The notes below the pieces were generated by a model that saw nothing but the letters and a program-made list of their open reading frames with translations, had not been told where the DNA came from and made no database searches. Shown piece after piece: positions 50,195-60,899 of a stretch of DNA of 64,000 nucleotides. A program made the translations under genes and the position numbers. Within the stretch, counting starts at the first letter, position 1. Each line of letters begins with the position of its first letter. The DNA is taken from contig NZ_FOMH01000016.1 of assembly GCF_900112575.1 (NCBI RefSeq), positions 1 through 64,000 of the forward strand, written 5' to 3'. Origin of the DNA: Flavobacterium phragmitis. Its GTDB lineage: Bacteria > Bacteroidota > Bacteroidia > Flavobacteriales > Flavobacteriaceae.

Positions 50195-52633
50195 ATGAAA
50201 TTAGTTTTAAAATCAATATTATTCTCATTTGTACTGATTTTTTCATCTGGAAAAATGATGTCACAATCCACCACAATTATTTTAAAAGACAACTGGCGCT
50301 TTTCCAAGGAGGTAAAAGAAGACGCTTTTTCTGTAGATTTCAATACTTCTAAATGGGAAAAAGTCAGCGTGCCTCATGATTGGGCTATTTATGGACCTTT
50401 TGACAAAGAATGGGACAAACAGGTTTCGGCAATTGAACAAAACGGAGAAAAAATTCCAACAGAAAAAACGGGTCGTACTGGATCATTACCACATATCGGA
50501 ACGGGCTGGTACCGTAATACTTTCTCTATTCCTGAGTTTAAAAAAGGAAAAAAAGCACTTCTTATTTTTGAAGGTGCTATGAGCGAACCGCAAGTTTACT
50601 TAAACGGAAAAAAAATAGGAGAATGGGGTTATGGTTACAGCTATTTTTATATTGATATTACGAATGATCTTAAAGCAGGTTCAGAAAATCTATTGGCTGT
50701 TAAGTTGACTAATTTGCCTTTTTCGTCAAGATGGTATCCCGGGGCCGGACTGTACAGAAATGTTAGTGTTGTAATAAAAGAAGAGGAAAATTTTGTTCAG
50801 TGGGGAACTTTTATTACGACTCCGGAAATGAAAGGGGATAATGCTGTTGTTGATATTAAATCAGAAGTTCATGGCAGTGATATGTCAATGATTACTGAAA
50901 TAAAAGATGCTGCTAATAATGTTGTAGCCACACAAAAAGGCGGAGAAACCAAAAATCAAACAATCCATCAAACAATAGAGGTCGCAAAACCTCATTTGTG
51001 GAGTCCTGAGACGCCTTACTTATACACAGCGACAACCAAATTATATGCAGCAGATGGAACTTTAAAAGATGAACAAAATATAAAATTCGGTATCCGTTTT
51101 ATTAAATACGAAGCTAATAAAGGATTCAGCCTTAGTGGTAAAGTGACGAAATTTAAAGGAGTTTGTCTTCATCATGATTTAGGGCCTCTTGGTGCTGCTG
51201 TAAATAAAGCAGCGCTTAGAAGACAGCTTACGATTCTAAAAGATATGGGATGCAACGCGATTAGAAGTTCTCATAATATGCCTTCGTTTGAACAGTTGGA
51301 ACTGGCAGACGAAATGGGATTCATGTTTCTGGCAGAAAGTTTTGATGAGTGGGCAAAGCCAAAAGTACAAAACGGATATCATCGCTTTTTTCAAGAATAT
51401 GCTGAAAAAGACGTTGTAAATTTAGTGAGAGCGACAAGAAATCATCCTTGTATTGTAATGTGGAGTTCAGGAAATGAGGTTCCGGATCAATGGGGTGCTG
51501 AGGGGGTAAAACGTGCCAGATGGTTGCAGGACATTTTTCACCGTGAAGATCCTACAAGACCTGTGACCGTTGGTATGGATCAGGTAAAAGCCACTATGGA
51601 ATCTGGCTTTGGAGCTTTGCTCGATATTCCGGGATTAAATTATAGAGTGCATCTTTATGAAGAAGCATATAAAACATTTCCACAAGGACTTATATTAGGT
51701 TCAGAAACGGCTTCGACAGTGAGTTCAAGAGGAATTTACAAGTTTCCTGTTGTACAGACAAAGAATAAAGAATATGATGATTTTCAAAGCTCTTCTTACG
51801 ATTTAGAAGCTTGCAGCTGGTCGAATGTTCCTGATGAAGATTTTGTGCTTCAGGATGACAAACCTTGGGTTATTGGAGAATTTGTTTGGACTGGTTTTGA
51901 CTATTTAGGAGAACCAACGCCGTATGATGAAAAATGGCCGTCAAGAAGTTCTTATTTCGGGATTTCAGATTTGGCAGGACTTCCTAAAGACCGTTTTTAT
52001 CTTTACAGAAGCAGATGGAATACAAAAGAGAAAACGCTTCATATACTCCCACATTGGAACTGGAAAGGAAGAGAAGGAGAAATTACTCCAGTTTTTGTTT
52101 ACACCAATTATGACAGCGCCGAGCTTTTTGTTAATGGAAAAAGCATGGGTATTCAGAAGAAAAACAATTCAACGCCACAGAACCGTTACAGATTGATGTG
52201 GAATGATGTAAAATATGAACCTGGAACCGTAAAAGTCGTGGCATTTGATTCAAATGGGAAAATAGCCGCAGAAAATGAAATTAAAACTGCTGGAGATCCT
52301 TATAGAATTGTGCTAGAAGCAGATCGTAAAACAATCAAAGCCGACGGAGATGATATTTCTTTTGTAACGGTTTCGGTGGTAGATAAAAATGGAATTCCAT
52401 GTCCAACGGCAGTCAACGAACTGGAATTTAAAGTAACTGGAGCTGGAACTTATAGAGCAGCGTGTAATGGAGATGCGACATCGTTGGAAATATTTCATGA
52501 TAATAAAATGAAGCTTTTTAGTGGGAAATTGGTGGTGTTGGTAAAGTCAACTAAACAAAGTGGTAGTATACAGCTTGAAGTTAAAGGTGATAATCTTGAA
52601 AAGGCAAAAATTAGTATTAAATCACTTAAATAA
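50195..52633 (+). CDS. GH2 beta-galactosidase (DUF4982-containing type)
   Basis: This 812-aa secreted enzyme (signal peptide about 1-24, KMMSQ) is of the compact GH2 type common in Bacteroidota PULs. Landmarks are VPHDWAIYGPFDKEW, GTGWYRNTF, RWYPGAGLYRNV, GVCLHHDLGPLGAA, NAIRSSHNMPS and FDEWAKPK. Acid/base Glu is in MWSSGNEVPDQW, the nucleophile is probably in ILGSETASTVSSRG, and the barrel ends EFVWTGFDYLGEPTPY. C-terminal DUF4982 and Ig-like domains follow. Enzymes of this type release beta-galactose. It differs from the LacZ-type GH2 at 34358 in domain order, so the two likely cover different linkages. It ends at a terminator. Confidence 0.92.
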   Translation: MKLVLKSILFSFVLIFSSGKMMSQSTTIILKDNWRFSKEVKEDAFSVDFNTSKWEKVSVPHDWAIYGPFDKEWDKQVSAIEQNGEKIPTEKTGRTGSLPHIGTGWYRNTFSIPEFKKGKKALLIFEGAMSEPQVYLNGKKIGEWGYGYSYFYIDITNDLKAGSENLLAVKLTNLPFSSRWYPGAGLYRNVSVVIKEEENFVQWGTFITTPEMKGDNAVVDIKSEVHGSDMSMITEIKDAANNVVATQKGGETKNQTIHQTIEVAKPHLWSPETPYLYTATTKLYAADGTLKDEQNIKFGIRFIKYEANKGFSLSGKVTKFKGVCLHHDLGPLGAAVNKAALRRQLTILKDMGCNAIRSSHNMPSFEQLELADEMGFMFLAESFDEWAKPKVQNGYHRFFQEYAEKDVVNLVRATRNHPCIVMWSSGNEVPDQWGAEGVKRARWLQDIFHREDPTRPVTVGMDQVKATMESGFGALLDIPGLNYRVHLYEEAYKTFPQGLILGSETASTVSSRGIYKFPVVQTKNKEYDDFQSSSYDLEACSWSNVPDEDFVLQDDKPWVIGEFVWTGFDYLGEPTPYDEKWPSRSSYFGISDLAGLPKDRFYLYRSRWNTKEKTLHILPHWNWKGREGEITPVFVYTNYDSAELFVNGKSMGIQKKNNSTPQNRYRLMWNDVKYEPGTVKVVAFDSNGKIAAENEIKTAGDPYRIVLEADRKTIKADGDDISFVTVSVVDKNGIPCPTAVNELEFKVTGAGTYRAACNGDATSLEIFHDNKMKLFSGKLVVLVKSTKQSGSIQLEVKGDNLEKAKISIKSLK

Positions 52634-52706
52634 CTTAGTATTAAAGAGTTAATAGTAATGAAGTACTTAAGAAAACACTAACCAAAAGAAATACAAAATA
52701 AAAAGA

Positions 52707-52750
52707 GAGTCTAAAATGTTACTAGTTAATGTTTTAGACTCGCTTTTTTG
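52707..52750 (+). terminator. Terminator ending the RG-I enzyme block
   Basis: GAGTCTAAAA (52707-52716) and TTTTAGACTC (52732-52741) form a 10-bp stem, followed by GCTTTTTTGCTTTT. It closes the 38858-52633 block. Confidence 0.88.
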
Positions 52751-53093
52751 CTTTTAGGAGATATTTAGTAGGGTTTAACTCTGCCGTATATCTTTTGATT
52801 ATGCCTAAATAATCCAAAAATGACTTTTATTTTATAGTAATTGGTTGATAATTTAAAAGTATTATTATCTCTTTTGTTTAAAATTGTGGCGTGGAGGGTA
52901 TTTCGCTTTTTTGTGTGGATGCTTGTTTTCTTAAATAAATTTTATGTCTTTTGCTCTGAATAGCTAATAGGGCGGCAGAAGAATGGTTAAAAAGATTAGT
53001 TATGTTTTTTGACTTAGTTAAAAAAATGATTAAAACGGAATTAATGTAATCCTAAATAATGTTGTGTTTACAGGATATATAGTATAGTAAATT
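52751..53093. other. Leader region of the HTCS gene
   Basis: This is AT-rich sequence with no gene or clear -7 box at the expected place. A single half operator, ACAGGATATA (53070-53079), lies only 15 nt before the GTG start, without the 19-nt-spaced -7 box seen elsewhere. It may be a weak autoregulatory site or chance. Confidence 0.35.
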
Positions 53094-56000
53094 GTGAGAA
53101 TAAGAGATTTAATACTAGGTGCGTTATTATTAGTCAGTTTTAATAGTAATGCACAATTTTCAAATTTGAAGTTTGAGAATTTTGATACCAGTAAAGGGCT
53201 GTCCAGCAGTACTTGTGTCGAAATATTCCAAGATAAAGAAGGTTTTTTGTGGTTTGGTACCATTGACGGTTTAAATAAGTATAATGGCTATGAATTTGAA
53301 ATTTTCAGACCAATAGTTAATGATAAATATTCCATTAGTAACAATCGTATAAATGCCATTACAGAGGATCATCTAGGATACTTATGGATAGGAACCAGTA
53401 ATGGTTTAAATGTCTTTGATAAAAAAGCGCACCGATTTTACAAAATTAATCTGGAAAAGAATATTATCGATAAAACTAATCCGAGAGAGGAAATCAATTG
53501 TCTAAAATTTGACACTCTAAAAAAAATACTATGGGTTGGTACCAAAAATGGTTTGATTAAAATTGATCTATCAACTTTTTCAAATAACTTTCAAAGTTTA
53601 AAATCAGTTCGTTATACTGCCAGCTCTAAAAACAGTAATGCATTAGATAATAATAATGTCTCTAATTTGATATTAGATAAAAAAGGACAGCTTTGGATTG
53701 GAACGGCAGGAAATAATTTGCATAAGTACAATTCCAAAACCAATGTATTTGAGCGTCAAAATATAAATTTTGAGACCAATCAGTTTTTAGATCATTTGCC
53801 TAAACAAATTATACTTGATAATAAAGGAGAATTTTGGATTGGGAATGATTTAGGGCATTTGTATGTTTATAATCCGACTACTAAAAAATATAAAAAGGTT
53901 AGTCCGGATATTTTCTTAGTACCAATTTTTCATCTATATCAAGATAGTAAAGGCTTGATTTGGGTTGCTACAGATGGAGAAGGCTTATACTTATTGGATA
54001 AAGAAAAAGGATTGATAAAACATCTCGTTCAAAATCCAGATGATCCATTTTCATTACCCAACAATCAACCGTCAAAAGTACTGCAAGATAAAGAAGGAAC
54101 GTATTGGATAGCTACTTATAATAAAGGAGTAAGCAAATTAGCTTTGTTTAAATCATCGTTTGGACATCATTTCTACAAAACACAAACTTCAAATAGTTTA
54201 AGTACAAAAATTGCGCAGTCAGTATTTCAGGATAGTCGTCAGCGTATCTGGATTGGAACAGATGGAGGAGGCCTTGATATGTATGATGATACAAAAGAAA
54301 CGTATAAACATTATAAAAATATTCCGGGTAATTCAAATTCATTGAGTTCCAATAAAATTCTATATGTAATTGAGGGTAATAATGATGAGTTATGGGTGTG
54401 TACCTGGGACAGAGGTCTTAATAAATTTAATACAAAGACTGGTCAGGTAAAACGGTTTTTAAATGATCCGAATAATGTTTTTTCAATAGGCCAAAACACA
54501 GTTTGGTGTGCTGCCAAAGACAAACAAGAAAGACTTTGGCTGGGAACATCTTTGGCAGGACTAAATTTATTTGATACCCAAACAGAACGTTTTTATCAGT
54601 TTAAGAATAGTCCGAATTCACCAAAAAGTATCATCAGCAATTTTGTCTTTTCTCTTTTTGTAGATTCCAAAAATAGACTTTGGGTAGGGACATCTATAGG
54701 TCTTTGTTATGTAAATCTTGATAAGTTGGATGCGAGAATACCCAAGAAAATCCAGTTTGAAGAAATTAAAATTAAAAATGTCCAGGGCAATCGTGTAAAC
54801 CAGGTAATCGAAGATTACAAAGGGAATATTTGGATTGGTACAGATATGGGCTTGTTTCAATTAGATAAGAATTTACAATTAAGAAAATCCTATTCTTCCT
54901 CAAGTGGTCTTCCAAATAATTTAGTGGTTGGCTTACAGGAAGATAATAATAAAAATATATGGATTAGTACAAAGAGTGGTTTGTCTCTATTAAGTCCTAA
55001 GTCTGGTAAGATTATTAATTTTAATGTTCATGATGGCTTGCAAGGTCTAGAATTTCAAAGTAAATCAATAGCCAAAACTTTTGATGGACGTATAATAGCC
55101 GGGGGAATAAATGGGTTTAATTTGTTTAATCCCAACGATATTGTATTGAATTCAGACAAAGTAAAACCTATTCTTTCTGGTATAAAATTGTTCAATCAAA
55201 AAATTAATGCCGGTGATACGATTAATAATAGAGTTTTATTTGAAAATGATCTTAATAGTTTAGACAAATTAAAATTGGCCTATAATGAAGGTCATATATC
55301 AATAAGCTTTGTAGCCTTAAATTATCAGAATCCGGAGCGTGTCAAATATGCTTATAAAATGTCTGGTCTGGATAAAGAATATATCAATGCAGATAATAAT
55401 CGTATTGCAAATTATGCCAATCTGCCACCTGGTTCCTATACTTTTGAAGTAATGGCCGCTATTGATGGGCAATGGGAAAATGCTGGTAAAACAAGTATTG
55501 AGATTAATGTTTCTCCTCCTTTTTGGAAATCATGGTGGGCATATATTTTCTATATGATTGCAGGAGCAGCCATGATCTGGTTTGGACTAAAGTATTATAC
55601 CCGAAGATTAAATGAGGAGAAAGAACAAGAATTGGATCAATTAAAACTAAAATTCTTTATCAATGTTTCTCATGAATTTAGAACACCTTTGACCTTGATA
55701 TTAAATCCCGTTGAGAAAATATTGACTCACTTTAATGAGCCCGATGAAGTAAAAAGATCTGCAGCTATAATTCAAAAAAGCAGTAAGCGTTTACTTTATT
55801 TGGTGGATCAATTATTGGATCTTAGAAAAATGGATTTGGGTAAATCTCATTTAGAAATTGCTAATCTGGATATTGTAAAATTTAGCAGGGAAACTTTTTT
55901 CTTGTTTGAAGATTTAGCCAAATCCAAAAACATACGTTTTGTCTTTGAATCAGAGTTTGATCAATATTATGGAAATTTTGATGCCGATAAAATTGAAAAA

Positions 56001-57290
56001 ATACTAGCAAATCTCTTGTCTAATGCAATTAAGTTTACAGATAATGGAGGAATTATAACGTTGACATTATCTGAAATTTTTGTAGACAGTATAGGGTACA
56101 AATGGAATTATTTGAGGCCTTCGATCAATCGGAAAATGATTCAGATTAATGTTTCTGATACTGGAATAGGTTTTAAAAAGAAACAGCTTAAAGAAGTCTT
56201 TCAACGTTTTTTCCATGCTGATGCGTCTAAAGCGGGAACAGGTATTGGATTAAATTTTACGAAGAGTCTTGTTGAATTGCACAAGGGAATGATTCTGGTT
56301 GAAAGCAAATATAAACAAGGCACAACTTTTAGTGTGAGACTTCCGGCAGATTTAAAAGAAGATGGTAAAAAGATTATAGAAGCAGGAACCATAACATCCC
56401 AAGGTAAGAATATGAATGCGCTTTCATCTGCAGATTATGAAATTTCGATAGCCGATGAAAATATAAATTCGGATACAGTGGCTTCAGATTCAGATAAAAA
56501 AAGACCATTAGTACTTTTGATTGAAGATAATAAAGTGCTTCGAAGTCATCTTAAAGCAGAACTCAGCGAACAATTTAGGGTTAAAGAAGCAGTCAATGGA
56601 GTTGCTGGTTTAGAAAAAATAAGAAAGTATTTTCCAGACATCATAATCAGTGATGTAATGATGCCAAAAATGGATGGTTTCGAATTATGCCAACAGCTTA
56701 AAAGTGACTTTGAAATTAGTCATATACCTATTTTACTGCTTACAGCCCGCAGTTTAGATGAAGATCTGGCAATGGGTTATGAAAGAGGCGCTGATGCCTA
56801 TTTGTCAAAACCATTCAGCATTAATGTACTTAAGGCTCGAGTTAATAATTTGCTGGAAGCACGTAAACGTTCTCGCGAACGCTTTGCTGCTGTAGGTGGA
56901 ATTATTCCGGCAGCTGATATAACGATTAATTCACTCGATGAAAAATTTTTGGATAAAGCCACTAAAGCAGTTGTAGATAATGTAACTAACGTCGATTTTT
57001 CTTTAGACGATTTGCTGAATGCCTTAAATATGGGACGTTCTCAGTTTTATCGAAAAATTAGTTCCTTGACGGGACAAAATCCAAGCAATTTTATTCGAAC
57101 CATAAAATTAAAATATGCGGCAGAACTGCTGATTAGCGATTCATTTTCGATTAAAGAAGTAGCTCATAATTGTGGATTCAATTCAACGGCCTATTTTACA
57201 AAGACTTTTAAGGAAGTTTTTAATGTAACGCCTTCACAATATATAGAAGAAAATAAACCAAGAAAAAATCAAGATAAGTCTATTGACTAA
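53094..57290 (+). CDS. Hybrid two-component system regulator (HTCS) with AraC output domain
   Basis: This 1398-aa one-protein two-component system starts at GTG 53094. A signal peptide (about 1-20, NSNAQ) precedes a periplasmic sensor of about 14 propeller repeats (LWIGT motifs, about 25-720) and a Y_Y_Y domain (about 725-805). A membrane helix lies near 813-832 (WWAYIFYMIAGAAMIWFGL). The histidine-kinase core is intact: H-box SHEFRTPLTLI (His near 859), N-box LANLLSNAIKF, G-boxes VSDTGIGF and GTGIGLNFTKS. The receiver domain (about 1143-1255) has phosphoacceptor Asp in ISDVMMPKMDG, and an AraC/XylS DNA-binding domain follows (about 1290-1390, SQFYRKISSLTG, FNSTAYFTKTFKE). Such sensors bind specific oligosaccharides in the periplasm and activate their PUL. 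Position between two PULs leaves the target open. Confidence 0.96.
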   Translation: MRIRDLILGALLLVSFNSNAQFSNLKFENFDTSKGLSSSTCVEIFQDKEGFLWFGTIDGLNKYNGYEFEIFRPIVNDKYSISNNRINAITEDHLGYLWIGTSNGLNVFDKKAHRFYKINLEKNIIDKTNPREEINCLKFDTLKKILWVGTKNGLIKIDLSTFSNNFQSLKSVRYTASSKNSNALDNNNVSNLILDKKGQLWIGTAGNNLHKYNSKTNVFERQNINFETNQFLDHLPKQIILDNKGEFWIGNDLGHLYVYNPTTKKYKKVSPDIFLVPIFHLYQDSKGLIWVATDGEGLYLLDKEKGLIKHLVQNPDDPFSLPNNQPSKVLQDKEGTYWIATYNKGVSKLALFKSSFGHHFYKTQTSNSLSTKIAQSVFQDSRQRIWIGTDGGGLDMYDDTKETYKHYKNIPGNSNSLSSNKILYVIEGNNDELWVCTWDRGLNKFNTKTGQVKRFLNDPNNVFSIGQNTVWCAAKDKQERLWLGTSLAGLNLFDTQTERFYQFKNSPNSPKSIISNFVFSLFVDSKNRLWVGTSIGLCYVNLDKLDARIPKKIQFEEIKIKNVQGNRVNQVIEDYKGNIWIGTDMGLFQLDKNLQLRKSYSSSSGLPNNLVVGLQEDNNKNIWISTKSGLSLLSPKSGKIINFNVHDGLQGLEFQSKSIAKTFDGRIIAGGINGFNLFNPNDIVLNSDKVKPILSGIKLFNQKINAGDTINNRVLFENDLNSLDKLKLAYNEGHISISFVALNYQNPERVKYAYKMSGLDKEYINADNNRIANYANLPPGSYTFEVMAAIDGQWENAGKTSIEINVSPPFWKSWWAYIFYMIAGAAMIWFGLKYYTRRLNEEKEQELDQLKLKFFINVSHEFRTPLTLILNPVEKILTHFNEPDEVKRSAAIIQKSSKRLLYLVDQLLDLRKMDLGKSHLEIANLDIVKFSRETFFLFEDLAKSKNIRFVFESEFDQYYGNFDADKIEKILANLLSNAIKFTDNGGIITLTLSEIFVDSIGYKWNYLRPSINRKMIQINVSDTGIGFKKKQLKEVFQRFFHADASKAGTGIGLNFTKSLVELHKGMILVESKYKQGTTFSVRLPADLKEDGKKIIEAGTITSQGKNMNALSSADYEISIADENINSDTVASDSDKKRPLVLLIEDNKVLRSHLKAELSEQFRVKEAVNGVAGLEKIRKYFPDIIISDVMMPKMDGFELCQQLKSDFEISHIPILLLTARSLDEDLAMGYERGADAYLSKPFSINVLKARVNNLLEARKRSRERFAAVGGIIPAADITINSLDEKFLDKATKAVVDNVTNVDFSLDDLLNALNMGRSQFYRKISSLTGQNPSNFIRTIKLKYAAELLISDSFSIKEVAHNCGFNSTAYFTKTFKEVFNVTPSQYIEENKPRKNQDKSID

Positions 57291-57311
57291 AAACAACAGA
57301 TAACTTTATTT

Positions 57312-57345
57312 AAATCCGATTTAGTATTCAAATCGGATTTTTTAT
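57312..57345 (+). terminator. Terminator after the HTCS gene
   Basis: AAATCCGATTT (57312-57322) and AAATCGGATTT (57330-57340) form an 11-bp stem followed by T's. It isolates the HTCS transcript from the third SusC. Confidence 0.87.
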
Positions 57346-57699
57346 TGTCTTAAAATAGAGATTAGTATCCTTAATTATTTTAATTAGTAGTGACTTAGCA
57401 AACTTTATTAGTAATCATGAAGATAACAGTATAAAAAGTGCTTAAACTCCCAAATATATAGGCAATTACGCGATATTGAAATATAATTTATACTCTTTGA
57501 ATCATGGTTTATACGCTCTGGATTGCTAATTTTTTAATATTGCATTGTTCGATTTTGTCGATTTAATAATTATTTCGATTTAAAATTACGAGTATTAAAA
57601 TTATTAACCGTAAAAAATGTATTTATGAAATCTATACCAGCTTAAAGATTATAGTAGTAACAAACTTAAACTAATTATCAACGACCAAAAAAAATCAAA
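57346..57699. other. Leader region of the third SusC
   Basis: This is 354 bp of AT-rich sequence. I found neither the AGGATAC tandem operator nor a convincing TAnnTTTG box spaced to a -33 TTTG. It includes short self-similar TTTCGATTTAA words at about 57550-57580, but no gene. Confidence 0.4.
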
Positions 57700-60600
57700 A
57701 TGAATAAACTTGTTTTAAATAAAACAAATTCAATTAATCGATTAAAGCCTGCACTGCTTTGTTCGATGTTAGTTTGCATTTCTTCTCATGCATTCGCTTT
57801 AGAAAAGAGAAAGATTGGAATGATGGAAACGGTTGAATTGAATAGTGCAACACAGCAGATAATAATTAAAGGAAAAGTAGTAACTGCCGAAGATAATTTA
57901 GGTTGTCCAGGTGCTAACATTATGATTAAAGGAACCAATCAAGGCACAACCACAGACTTTGATGGAAATTTTACGATTAGTGTACCTTCTTCTGATGCCA
58001 TCTTAGTTTTTAGCTTTATTGGATATCAGGAACAGGAAATTTCAGTTGCTGGTAAATCTGTAATTAATGTAGCATTAGTAGCTGACCAAAAGAAATTGGA
58101 CGAGGTAATTGTAGTGGCCTACGGTACCCAGAAGAAAGTAACTTCTACAGGTTCCATAGAAACTGTTACAGCAAAAACCTTTCAGGATAGAGCTGTAACC
58201 AACCCAGTTTTAGCTTTGCAGGGAGAAACTCCGGGATTAGTGATTACCAGAAGTTCTTCAAGACCGGGTAGAGAAGCTATTAATATGCAGATTCGTGGAG
58301 CGACTTCAATCAACGGCGGTTCTCCATTAATTGTAATCGATGGAACTCCGGCTATAAACAATGAGGCTTTTTATAATATGAACCCGGACGATATCCAGTC
58401 GGTAACAGTATTAAAGGATGCTTCTGCGGCCTTATACGGTTCTCGATCTTCTAATGGGGTAATTATGGTTACTACCAAAAAAGGAAAGTCTGGTAAAATG
58501 AAAATTGATTTGTCTACGACTACCAGAGTAAACACTTTAGGTATTCGACCACAATCACCAACGATGCAGCAGTATGCAACCATTTGGCTGGATGCAGCAA
58601 AGGAAGATGGAGCGCAAGCCAATTATTGGGGATGGCAGTCTAAAGAAAATTTACAATTGATGCAGTCAGGCTACGCAGGAATATATTCAACACTATATTG
58701 GGGAGATATTTATATAGCAAATGCACCTCGTTATGATGAAATGTTTGGAAGCTCTGTTTCTACATTCAATAACGGAAGTATTTCAGGAGGAACCGAAAAC
58801 ACCAATTATCGAGTGTCTTATGGATATTCAGAAGATATGGGAGCTTTGCAAACGGCTTATGATGGCAAAAAACAGTATAATGTTCGATTAAATTACGATT
58901 ATAAGGTTAATAACTGGCTGAATTTAGAGACAAATATGTCGTATTTAAAATATAGTTTATCTTCTCCTTCTACCGGATTAGACGGTTCATTAGCACAAGA
59001 TCCACCTTTTTTCCCATCGAGAAATCCGTATGGGCAATGGTATGCGAACTTTAATATTGCGGGTAATCGTAACAGTGTAGCCGCTACAGTTGATGGAGGT
59101 AGAGATCAAACTATTAGAGATCAGATTATGATGAATTTATCGGCTACTTTTAAATTGTATAAAGGTTTATCGTTTCAGACTAAGGTAGCATACAGTAAAG
59201 ACTTTTATACAAACTTAAGATATGAAATCACAGTACCGCAATACAGCTGGTATGGAGATTTAGCACCAGAATCGGTTAATTCGGCTTCTTCAATCAGACA
59301 AGAAGATAAACAAATAACTTATCAAAATTATGGTGGTTTTTTAAATTATGAAAAACAAATAGGAGATCATAGTTTTTCAGGATTATTAGGAATAACTGCC
59401 GAGAAAACCGAAGACACTAGATTGTATGGTTACAGAAAGGGATTTGTTGATAATGGAGTCTACGATCTTAATATGGGTTCTATCGAAGAAAAGGTAGAAG
59501 CTACGGGTGGTCGTGGTCATAATGGTTTATATTCTTATTTAGCAAGAGTTAATTATGGATATAAAAATAAATACTTGCTTGAAGGAAGCTGGAGACGTGA
59601 CGGTTCTTCTAAGTTTGGAGATGGAAATAAATGGAACAATTTCGGTGGAGTTCAAGCAGGCTGGGTAGTAACAGAAGAAGGGTTTATGAAAAATCTTAAG
59701 CCTTTAAGCTATCTAAAATTAAGATACTCTTACGGCGAAATGGGATCTCAATCAGGAATTAGTAATTATAGTTATGTATCAAATATCAACAACGGAAGTG
59801 CTCTTTTTGGTTCTACGGCAGCCTTACAAACAGCTAGTTCTGTAGCAGGTATTACTTCTAATGATATTTCATGGGAACGTGTGGCTATGAATACATTTGG
59901 AGTTGATTTTAGCTTCTTTAATAAAAAACTCTTCGGTTCATTTGATGGATACAAAAAAAGGAATAACGGAATGTTGACCAATGTTATTTATCCAGATGTT
60001 CTAGGAGGTACTGCTCCGAAAACTAATGCAGGTGAGTTGGAAACAAAAGGATGGGAAGCTACTCTGGGGTATAGAGGACAGATTGGTAAATTCAAATATA
60101 GTATTGCCGCCAATATGGGAGATAGTCAGAACATTTTACTGAAGAAAGAAAATGCGACAGCTATTACAAACGGTGTTAATACCAATGGCGTTTTAGGTTA
60201 TCCGTTAAACCCAATTTTCTTATACGAAACAACAAATTTATTTAGAGATCAGGCAGAAGTAGATGCTTATTACGCAGCAAATAATAATAATGGAGCATTA
60301 CCAACAGGAGTTAATGCATTGCGTCCTGGAGATACTCAAAGAGTAGACTTAAATAAAGATGGGCAAATCGATGTTAAGGATGTGAAATTTATGGGAGATA
60401 CACAGGCGCATTATGTTTATGGACTTAATTTAAATGGAACCTATGGCAAATTTGATACCTCTATTTTCTTTCAAGGAATGCTACAGCAAAACGTTCTTAG
60501 AACCGGTTTCTTTTCATATCCATTTAACACATTATACGGTAGCCAGACTACAGCTTTTATAGGTAAGACTTGGACAGAAACGAATACGGATGCTGAATAT

Positions 60601-60891
60601 CCTAGAATGACTGCCAATACAACTAGAGCTGCTTGGAACTGGGCAAGCAATGATTTCGCTTTACAAAACAACCAATACATTAGGTTGAAATCGTTGATCG
60701 TTGGTTATACTTTGGACGACTTGAAAATTGGAAATTTCCCAATTGATAAATTCAGAATTTATTTTTCAGGAAATGATTTATTTGAATTTTCTAAAGTAAA
60801 AGATGGTTATGATCCGGAGTATGGAGATAGTTCAAATACGATTTATCCTTTTACCAGAACATTGGCTATAGGACTTAATGTTTCCTTTTAA
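57700..60891 (+). CDS. SusC-family TonB-dependent glycan transporter (pair 3, second PUL)
   Basis: This 1063-aa transporter has a longer N-terminal leader than pairs 1 and 2: the hydrophobic segment ALLCSMLVCISSHAFA (about 18-33) ends the signal peptide. About 22 extra residues precede the carboxypeptidase-D-like domain (GKVVTAEDNLGCPGANIMIK). The SusC signature LDEVIVVAYGTQKKV, the plug (PLIVIDGTPA, SVTVLKDASAALYGSRSSNG) and a barrel ending in LNVSF follow. Its partner SusD starts 8 bp downstream. The promoter lacks the RG-I locus operator, so it is probably regulated separately and imports another glycan. The substrate is unknown because the enzymes lie beyond the window. Confidence 0.96.
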   Translation: MNKLVLNKTNSINRLKPALLCSMLVCISSHAFALEKRKIGMMETVELNSATQQIIIKGKVVTAEDNLGCPGANIMIKGTNQGTTTDFDGNFTISVPSSDAILVFSFIGYQEQEISVAGKSVINVALVADQKKLDEVIVVAYGTQKKVTSTGSIETVTAKTFQDRAVTNPVLALQGETPGLVITRSSSRPGREAINMQIRGATSINGGSPLIVIDGTPAINNEAFYNMNPDDIQSVTVLKDASAALYGSRSSNGVIMVTTKKGKSGKMKIDLSTTTRVNTLGIRPQSPTMQQYATIWLDAAKEDGAQANYWGWQSKENLQLMQSGYAGIYSTLYWGDIYIANAPRYDEMFGSSVSTFNNGSISGGTENTNYRVSYGYSEDMGALQTAYDGKKQYNVRLNYDYKVNNWLNLETNMSYLKYSLSSPSTGLDGSLAQDPPFFPSRNPYGQWYANFNIAGNRNSVAATVDGGRDQTIRDQIMMNLSATFKLYKGLSFQTKVAYSKDFYTNLRYEITVPQYSWYGDLAPESVNSASSIRQEDKQITYQNYGGFLNYEKQIGDHSFSGLLGITAEKTEDTRLYGYRKGFVDNGVYDLNMGSIEEKVEATGGRGHNGLYSYLARVNYGYKNKYLLEGSWRRDGSSKFGDGNKWNNFGGVQAGWVVTEEGFMKNLKPLSYLKLRYSYGEMGSQSGISNYSYVSNINNGSALFGSTAALQTASSVAGITSNDISWERVAMNTFGVDFSFFNKKLFGSFDGYKKRNNGMLTNVIYPDVLGGTAPKTNAGELETKGWEATLGYRGQIGKFKYSIAANMGDSQNILLKKENATAITNGVNTNGVLGYPLNPIFLYETTNLFRDQAEVDAYYAANNNNGALPTGVNALRPGDTQRVDLNKDGQIDVKDVKFMGDTQAHYVYGLNLNGTYGKFDTSIFFQGMLQQNVLRTGFFSYPFNTLYGSQTTAFIGKTWTETNTDAEYPRMTANTTRAAWNWASNDFALQNNQYIRLKSLIVGYTLDDLKIGNFPIDKFRIYFSGNDLFEFSKVKDGYDPEYGDSSNTIYPFTRTLAIGLNVSF

Positions 60892-60899
60892 TTATTAAA

